DNA of 44,773 nt from Candidatus Omnitrophota bacterium (GTDB lineage: Bacteria; Omnitrophota; Omnitrophia; Omnitrophales; Aquincolibacteriaceae). Shown in pieces: positions 39,192 through 44,773 of this stretch; positions within the stretch are counted from its first letter, which is position 1, and the number at the start of each line of letters is the position of its first letter. Location: assembly GCA_016196565.1 (NCBI GenBank), contig JACPXK010000017.1, positions 1 through 44,773 of the forward strand. The letters are read 5' to 3'. The position numbers were made by a program, and so were the translations under genes. Under the pieces are notes generated by a model. That model worked only from the letters and a program-made list of their open reading frames with translations, searched no databases and was not told the origin of the DNA.

Positions 39192-39976
39192 CCTATATGC
39201 CGGAAAGGTTTCATGACCTCCAGCATTTCCTTATGGATGCGTCCGTTCGAAGCGACGTTCTGAACGTCTTCCAAAGTTAACGGCTCGCCGGAAAAATTGC
39301 TTAAACTTCCGCCGGCTTCTTCCACAATGAGCATGGCCGCCGCTTTGTCCCAAGAATTAAGTTTGGCTTCCCAATAGCCGTCGTACCTGCCGCAAGCCAC
39401 GTAACAAAGATCCAAGGCCGCGGCACCGAGACGGCGTATGCCCTGGGTTTTGATGACAAAGGACCTAAACAGCGGGAGATATTCATCGATTTTTTCGCGC
39501 CGGTCATAAGGAAATCCGGTGCAGACAAGTGAATCATTGAGCTTGAAAGTTTTAGAAACTGAAATTCGTTTTCCATTCAGCGTTGCCCCTTGGCCGCGCT
39601 CGCTAAAAAAAAGTTCACCACGGAAGGGATCCAGCACACCGCCCATGATAATTTTATGATTTTCTTCATAAGCGATGGAGACACAGGCGATCGGAAAGGT
39701 ATGGGCAAAATTGGTGGTGCCGTCCAAAGGGTCGATAATCCAGCGCGAAGCCGAATGCCCCCGTTCCGGCGATTCCTCCGTCAAAATGGCGTGGTCCGGA
39801 AAATTCTTTAAAATCGTTTTAAGAATGAATTTTTCTGACTTTTCGTCACTGGCCGTAACAATGCTGAGCTCGGACTTTTTGGCGGTGATTTTACGTTCCA
39901 TGAGGGAGGATCCCAGTATCGATCCTGCCCCGGAAAGCGCATCCAAGAGTGTCCTTTTAATTTTGAGTCGGTTCAT
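39173..39976 (-). CDS. suhB: Inositol monophosphatase family protein
   Basis: A 267-residue protein. Metal-binding motif 1 is WIIDPLDGTTNFAHTFP (Asp82, Asp85), preceded by LTEESPE with its catalytic Glu. Motif 2 is NSWDKAAAMLIVEEAGG. FSERGQGATLNGKRISVS and RRLGAAALDLCYVACGRYDG are also family standard. It dephosphorylates inositol monophosphate or related sugar phosphates; SuhB members can also act in rRNA maturation, so the true role is open. Its promoter leaves only a short leader. The stop codon lies in the loop of the hairpin at 39158-39191. Confidence 0.92.
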   Translation of the reverse strand: MNRLKIKRTLLDALSGAGSILGSSLMERKITAKKSELSIVTASDEKSEKFILKTILKNFPDHAILTEESPERGHSASRWIIDPLDGTTNFAHTFPIACVSIAYEENHKIIMGGVLDPFRGELFFSERGQGATLNGKRISVSKTFKLNDSLVCTGFPYDRREKIDEYLPLFRSFVIKTQGIRRLGAAALDLCYVACGRYDGYWEAKLNSWDKAAAMLIVEEAGGSLSNFSGEPLTLEDVQNVASNGRIHKEMLEVMKPFRHIGKGDRV

Positions 39977-39991
39977 ATAGAATGAGCCCCG

Positions 39992-40020
39992 TATTTAATC
40001 ACGAAACAATCGAAAGTCAA
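39992..40020 (-). promoter_or_regulatory. Sigma70-type promoter of suhB
   Basis: On the minus strand, TTGACT (40015-40020), 17 bp, TAAATA (39992-39997). About 15 nt separate the -10 box from the ATG at 39976, so the leader should be under 10 nt. It lies in the 68-bp divergent gap shared with icd. Confidence 0.6.
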
Positions 40021-40044
40021 GAAACGCTTTAACGAAAGGGCTCG

Positions 40045-41142
40045 ATGAAAACTCATACCATTACCTTGATTCCCGGAGATGGTGTCGGTCCGGAATTGGC
40101 CGAGGTGGCCAAGAAATGCATTGATGCCACCGGGGTTTCCATTGATTGGGACATTCAGCATGCCGGCATCGATGTAATGGAAAAAACCGGAACACCTCTT
40201 CCGGATAGCGTTCTTGAATCCATTCGTAAAAATAAAATCGCCATCAAATCTCCCATTACCACTCCGGTGGGAACCGGATTCCGCTCCGTCAATGTGGCTT
40301 TAAGAAAGGCACTCGATCTTTATGCCTGCCTTCGTCCCTGCAAATCTTATCCCGGCGTGCGCGGACGTTATCACAATATCGATCTTGTCATTGTGCGTGA
40401 GAATACCGAAGACCTTTACACGGGCATTGAATTCAAAAAGGGGACTCCGGAAGCGGCTGAAATTATCGGCGATATTGAAAAACTCGCAAAAACAAAAATT
40501 CGTCCCGATTCAGGAATCAGCATCAAACCAATTTCCGTTTTCGGAACCGAGCGCGTGGTGAAATTTGCTTTTGAATATGCCCGCCAGTATAAAAGGAAAA
40601 AAATCACCGCCGTTCATAAGGCCAATATCATGAAATTCACGGACGGGCTTTTTCTGGAAGTGGCGCGCGAAGTGGCCAAAAAATATACCGATATCGAATT
40701 CGAAGACCGCATTGTGGACAATATGTCCATGCAGCTTGTGCAGGTGCCGGAACAATACGATATGCTGGTCCTTCCCAATCTTTACGGGGATATTCTCTCT
40801 GACCTTTGCGCCGGACTTATCGGCGGACTCGGGGTTGCTCCGGGGGCCAATATCGGTAAAGATTATGCCCTTTTCGAACCGACCCATGGTTCGGCTCCCA
40901 AATACAAAGGCTTGAATAAAGTCAATCCCATCGCTCTTATTCTTTCCGGCGTTTTGATGCTTCGCTATATTAATGAAAAAGAAGCCGCCGACCGGCTGGA
41001 ATGGGCCGTGGCGGAGATTATCCGTGAAGGAAAAGACGTGACTTATGATATGAAGGAAAATCGCAGTGATCCCACGGCGGTCGGCACCAAAGAAATGGGC
41101 GAAGCGATCATACGCAAAATGAAGTCCTACGTGAAAAAATAA
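40045..41142 (+). CDS. icd: Isocitrate dehydrogenase, NAD-type (isocitrate/isopropylmalate dehydrogenase family)
   Basis: A 365-residue protein starting at ATG 40045 with AAAGGG a few bases upstream. [19 protein letters not shown] is the family start. [20 protein letters not shown] carries the isocitrate phosphate-binding Ser/Asn and Arg, and LRPCKSYPG the second Arg. [16 protein letters not shown] distinguishes isocitrate from isopropylmalate enzymes. [25 protein letters not shown] and [12 protein letters not shown] bind metal and cofactor. The size and sequence fit the short NAD-dependent bacterial/mitochondrial-like class. It converts isocitrate to 2-oxoglutarate. It leads an operon with mdh (1 nt gap) and acn, a coherent TCA unit. 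Confidence 0.92.
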   Translation: MKTHTITLIPGDGVGPELAEVAKKCIDATGVSIDWDIQHAGIDVMEKTGTPLPDSVLESIRKNKIAIKSPITTPVGTGFRSVNVALRKALDLYACLRPCKSYPGVRGRYHNIDLVIVRENTEDLYTGIEFKKGTPEAAEIIGDIEKLAKTKIRPDSGISIKPISVFGTERVVKFAFEYARQYKRKKITAVHKANIMKFTDGLFLEVAREVAKKYTDIEFEDRIVDNMSMQLVQVPEQYDMLVLPNLYGDILSDLCAGLIGGLGVAPGANIGKDYALFEPTHGSAPKYKGLNKVNPIALILSGVLMLRYINEKEAADRLEWAVAEIIREGKDVTYDMKENRSDPTAVGTKEMGEAIIRKMKSYVKK

Positions 41143-41143
41143 T

Positions 41144-42076
41144 ATGCCTTATCGACTCAAAGTGACGGTGGTTGGAGCAGGATTTGTCGGGGCGACGACT
41201 GCCCAGCGGCTGGTTGAAAAAGACATTGCCGATGTGGTTTTAATCGATGTGGTGGAAGGCCTGCCTCAGGGCAAGGCCCTCGACATGATGGAATCCGCCC
41301 CGATCGAAAGATTTCAAGCATCGATCATCGGGACCAATCAATATCAGGACACCAAAGATTCGGATGTGATTGTCGTCACAGCGGGTCTTGCGCGCAAACC
41401 GGGCATGAGCCGCGATGATTTACTTTTCAAAAATGCGGAAATCGTTTCGGGGGTCATTACCGAAAGCGCGAAATATTCTCCGGAAGCCATATTTCTTATC
41501 GTCACCAATCCTTTGGATGTGATGACTTATCTTGCCTGGAAAAAATCCGGATTTCCGCCGCATCGGGTTTTCGGCATGGCCGGCGCGCTCGACTCGGCGC
41601 GCATGGCGTATTTTATCGCCGAGGAACTCGAATGCGTTCCGCATGAAGTCGATGCTATGGTGCTTGGCGGACACGGCGATGAAATGGTGCCGGTTCCCGC
41701 GCATACCAAAGTGAAGGGGACGCCGATCACCCAGCTTCTCGGTCCGGAAAAAATCGAAGCCATCAATCAAAGAACGCGTGATGGCGGCGCCGAAATCGTA
41801 AAACACCTTAAAACCGGCAGTGCTTTTTATGCGCCGTCTTCTTCGGTGGTGCGCATGGTTCGCGCCATTTGGGAAGATAGCGGTGAAGTCATTCCTTCTT
41901 GTGCTTATATGACCGGCGAGTACGGCATTAAAGATGTTTATTGCGGCGTTCCCGCTCAGCTCGGACGCAAAGGAGTGCGTGCTGTCATGGAAATTCCTCT
42001 TACGGAAAATGAAAAGGCCGCGCTTCGCCAGTCCGCCGAGCATGTGCGCGAAAATTGCGCAAAACTTAATTTGTAG
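41144..42076 (+). CDS. mdh: Malate dehydrogenase (LDH-like type)
   Basis: A 310-residue protein starting 1 nt after icd. [17 protein letters not shown] is the Gly-rich NAD motif, and VLIDVVEG has the Asp that selects [16 protein letters not shown] carries the mobile-loop Arg residues; Arg rather than Gln at the discriminating position supports malate over lactate. [29 protein letters not shown] and GGHGDEMVP with the catalytic His follow. It interconverts malate and oxaloacetate. An 8-nt gap leads to acn. Confidence 0.95.
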   Translation: MPYRLKVTVVGAGFVGATTAQRLVEKDIADVVLIDVVEGLPQGKALDMMESAPIERFQASIIGTNQYQDTKDSDVIVVTAGLARKPGMSRDDLLFKNAEIVSGVITESAKYSPEAIFLIVTNPLDVMTYLAWKKSGFPPHRVFGMAGALDSARMAYFIAEELECVPHEVDAMVLGGHGDEMVPVPAHTKVKGTPITQLLGPEKIEAINQRTRDGGAEIVKHLKTGSAFYAPSSSVVRMVRAIWEDSGEVIPSCAYMTGEYGIKDVYCGVPAQLGRKGVRAVMEIPLTENEKAALRQSAEHVRENCAKLNL

Positions 42077-42084
42077 TCTTCCGA

Positions 42085-44766
42085 ATGAATTCCTTCAATT
42101 CTAAATCCCAATTAAAACTAAGCGACGGTTCTTTCACGGTATTCCGGTTGGACGCCTTGGAAAAGGCAGGCTTTAATCTTGCCTGGCTTCCTTATTCGAT
42201 TCGGATTTTGCTGGAAAATCTGCTTCGTCATGAAGACGGCAAAAATGTACGAAAGGCTGACATTGAAGCCCTGGCCGGATGGAACGCAGAAGAAAAATCC
42301 GAAAAAGAAATTTCCTTTTCTCCGGCGCGTGTGATCTTACAAGACTTTACCGGCGTTCCGGCGGTGGTGGATCTTGCCGCCATGCGCGATGCCATCAAGG
42401 CTTTGGGCGGGGACCCCAAAAAAATCAATCCTCTGGAACCGGTGGATCTTGTCATCGATCATTCCGTGCAAGTCGATGCCTTCGGAACGCCCGAGGCTTT
42501 TAAAATCAATGTGCAAAAAGAAGTAGGACGCAACCGGGAGCGTTATGAATTCCTGCGCTGGGGGCAAAAGGCTTTTTGCGATTTTCGTGTGGTGCCGCCG
42601 GGAACGGGCATTGTTCATCAGGTGAATCTGGAATATTTGGCCGGGGTGATTCTCACCAAAAAAGTTCAAAATGAAATTTTTATATATCCGGATACTTTGG
42701 TGGGAACCGATTCTCACACCACCATGATCAATGGACTCGGCGTTGTAGGGTGGGGCGTCGGCGGCATTGAAGCCGAAGCCGCCATGCTGGGCCAGCCGAT
42801 TTCCATGCTGATTCCTGATGTGGTGGGTTTTCGTTTAAGCGGAAAACTGACGGAAGGAACCACGGCCACGGACCTTGTGCTTACCGTGACACAAATACTG
42901 CGCAAAAAAGGGGTGGTGGGAAAATTCGTGGAATTTTACGGTCCTGGGCTTGACGAACTTGCCTTGGCTGACCGCGCCACCATCGCCAATATGGCTCCGG
43001 AGTACGGGGCGACGATGGGCTTTTTTCCGGTCGACAGCCAAACCATTGATTATTTGCGCCTGACAGGCCGCGATGAAAAACACGTTCAGCGTGTCGAAGC
43101 CTATTTCAAAGAACAGGGACTTTGGCGCAGCAAAAATTCTCCGGAGCCGGTTTTTTCGGACCACTTAGAGCTTGATCTGGCAAAAGTAGAGCCGAGCCTT
43201 GCCGGCCCCAAACGTCCGCAGGACCGGGTTTCTTTGACTTATGTGCAAACTTCTTTTCGCGAAGCGCTTCCTTCCATGTTGAAAGACCCGGTAGCGGGAG
43301 GGAATCCTTTAAAAGTTTCTGTGGCCGTAGAAAATGCCGGAGAAAAATTTGATATTCATCATGGTTCGGTGGTGATTGCGGCGATTACCAGCTGCACCAA
43401 CACGTCTAACCCTCAAGTGATGATCGGGGCCGGCCTCTTGGCCAAAAAAGCGGTGGAAAAAGGTTTGAAAGTAAAACCCTGGGTGAAAACCAGTTTTGCT
43501 CCGGGCTCGCAAGTTGTCATGGAATATTTAAATAAAACGGGCCTGATGCCTTATTTGGAAAAATTACGTTTTAATTTGGTGGGTTATGGCTGCACGACTT
43601 GCATCGGGAATTCCGGACCTTTGGCCGAATCCATTGCTGCCGGAATCAAAAAAGGAAATTTGGTGGCGGCCGCGGTTTTGTCAGGAAACCGCAATTTCGA
43701 AGGCCGGATCAATCCTCATGTGCGGGCCAATTATCTTGCCTCGCCGCCCCTTGTAGTGGCTTATGCCTTGGCCGGTTCCATGGATTTGGATATGGTGAAA
43801 GATTCTCTCGGAAAAGATCTAAAGGGGAATCCTGTATACCTGAAGGATATTTGGCCGAGTAATTCCGAAATCGAAGCGGCGATGAAAAATTTGAGATCCG
43901 AAATGTTTCAAAGCCGTTACGCCAATGTTTTTGAGGGCGATGAAGAATGGAAGAAAATCAAAACCCCCTCGGGCGATACTTTTGTTTGGGATGAAAAATC
44001 CACGTATGTCAAAAAACCGTCTTATTTCGAAAATTTTCCGCTAACGCCAAAATCCCTTAAAGATATTAAAAATGCCCGCATGCTTGTGATGGTGGGAGAT
44101 TCAGTCACGACCGATCATATTTCCCCGGCGGGTTCCATCGCCAAAGACGGTCCGGCCGGAAAATATTTGATAGAACACGGCGTTAAGCCTGAGGATTTTA
44201 ATTCATACGGCCCGCGCCGCGGCAATCATGAGGTTATGGTGCGCGGCACCTTTGCCAACATACGGCTGCGGAATTTACTGGCCCCCGGAACCGAAGGCGG
44301 TTTTACCCGTCATTTTCCGGACGGAGAAATCACGACGATTTTTGAGGCCTCCGAAAAATATCAAAAAGAAAATATTCCTCTTATTGTGGTTGCCGGAAAA
44401 GAATATGGTTCAGGATCTTCCCGGGATTGGGCGGCCAAAGGGCCGGCGCTTCTTGGAATCCGGGCGGTGATCGCGGAAAGTTTCGAACGCATTCATCGCA
44501 GCAATTTGATCGGGATGGGGATTTTACCGCTGGAATTTCTGGCCAGCCATACCCGCGACAGCCTCGGCCTTACGGGGGAAGAGCTTTTTACCATTGAAGG
44601 CATAGAAAAAGACCTTTCTCCTTCTAAAAAATTGACGGTGACGACGCGGGGCAAAAGCGGCGAAAAGAAATTCGATACCCTCGTGCGCATTGACACACCC
44701 GTGGAACTTTCCTATTATCAACATGGCGGCATTCTTCCCTATGTGCTGCGGCAGTTAATTAAATAA
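42085..44766 (+). CDS. acnA: Aconitate hydratase A
   Basis: Full-length, 893 residues, ending 7 bases before the window edge. The 4Fe-4S ligands are Cys437 (SCTNTSNP) and Cys503/Cys506 ([14 protein letters not shown]). [20 protein letters not shown], the swivel-domain [36 protein letters not shown] and [21 protein letters not shown] are all intact. It isomerises citrate to isocitrate through cis-aconitate; the AcnA/IRP1 branch is indicated by length and domain order. With icd and mdh it forms an operon that would supply 2-oxoglutarate. Citrate synthase is not in the window. No clear Shine-Dalgarno is seen, so translation is probably coupled to mdh. Confidence 0.97.
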   Translation: MNSFNSKSQLKLSDGSFTVFRLDALEKAGFNLAWLPYSIRILLENLLRHEDGKNVRKADIEALAGWNAEEKSEKEISFSPARVILQDFTGVPAVVDLAAMRDAIKALGGDPKKINPLEPVDLVIDHSVQVDAFGTPEAFKINVQKEVGRNRERYEFLRWGQKAFCDFRVVPPGTGIVHQVNLEYLAGVILTKKVQNEIFIYPDTLVGTDSHTTMINGLGVVGWGVGGIEAEAAMLGQPISMLIPDVVGFRLSGKLTEGTTATDLVLTVTQILRKKGVVGKFVEFYGPGLDELALADRATIANMAPEYGATMGFFPVDSQTIDYLRLTGRDEKHVQRVEAYFKEQGLWRSKNSPEPVFSDHLELDLAKVEPSLAGPKRPQDRVSLTYVQTSFREALPSMLKDPVAGGNPLKVSVAVENAGEKFDIHHGSVVIAAITSCTNTSNPQVMIGAGLLAKKAVEKGLKVKPWVKTSFAPGSQVVMEYLNKTGLMPYLEKLRFNLVGYGCTTCIGNSGPLAESIAAGIKKGNLVAAAVLSGNRNFEGRINPHVRANYLASPPLVVAYALAGSMDLDMVKDSLGKDLKGNPVYLKDIWPSNSEIEAAMKNLRSEMFQSRYANVFEGDEEWKKIKTPSGDTFVWDEKSTYVKKPSYFENFPLTPKSLKDIKNARMLVMVGDSVTTDHISPAGSIAKDGPAGKYLIEHGVKPEDFNSYGPRRGNHEVMVRGTFANIRLRNLLAPGTEGGFTRHFPDGEITTIFEASEKYQKENIPLIVVAGKEYGSGSSRDWAAKGPALLGIRAVIAESFERIHRSNLIGMGILPLEFLASHTRDSLGLTGEELFTIEGIEKDLSPSKKLTVTTRGKSGEKKFDTLVRIDTPVELSYYQHGGILPYVLRQLIK

Positions 44767-44773
44767 GAAAATG

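Overview
The window is about 44.8 kb of dense bacterial chromosome with intergenic gaps that all stay below 300 bp. The best taxonomic guess is Candidatus Omnitrophota (OP3) or a close PVC relative. This rests on a 5,857-residue secreted giant protein punctuated by RSETR-like motifs, two proteins resembling the exosortase-associated TIGR04073 family, and a mix of Gram-negative envelope sugar genes with TCA enzymes. The assignment is an inference from memory of such genomes, not a search. No rRNA, tRNA, CRISPR array, transposase or phage genes were seen.

Layout. Bases 1-4.0 kb hold a cupredoxin-like periplasmic protein, a TonB-domain/RsmB fused reading frame (possibly two genes joined by a one-base indel), a TIGR04073-like protein, cobO and a small zinc-ribbon protein. 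Bases 4.1-21.7 kb are a single uninterrupted giant gene. Bases 21.7-24.3 kb hold a glycerophosphodiester phosphodiesterase, a TrmJ-type RNA methyltransferase, pyrE and a second TIGR04073-like protein. Bases 24.5-37.0 kb are mainly an envelope polysaccharide/lipid modification region: a small HTH regulator, two nucleotide-sugar epimerases, a methyltransferase-glycosyltransferase fusion, two further methyltransferases, a membrane glycosyltransferase-like protein, an FkbM methyltransferase, a B12-binding radical SAM enzyme and a GT2 enzyme. The housekeeping genes ygfZ and mutY are embedded in it. Bases 37.0-44.8 kb hold an AmrS-like radical SAM enzyme, an alpha/beta hydrolase, a 54-residue Lys-rich protein, an inositol-monophosphatase-like enzyme, and a compact icd-mdh-acn operon for the citrate-to-2-oxoglutarate and malate-to-oxaloacetate steps.

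The most unusual theme is the relation between short palindromic DNA elements and protein sequence. REP/MITE-like elements with GTCATTGC...GCAATGAC or GTCATCCTGAG...CTCAGGATGAC arms lie inside coding sequences (a signal peptide, MutY, the giant gene). They also supply stop codons (the rsmB end and the ygfZ end). The giant protein carries 20 copies of a short motif (RSETR, RSEAR, RSEAKSETR and variants) that divides it into 21 segments. Several segments begin with Met or with a signal-peptide/TM-like stretch directly after the motif. This suggests a protein assembled by fusion of once-separate genes, with the motif as a linker or a processing site; processing is untested. Many operon starts have near-consensus sigma70-type promoters, several so close to the ATG that the transcripts should be leaderless or nearly so.
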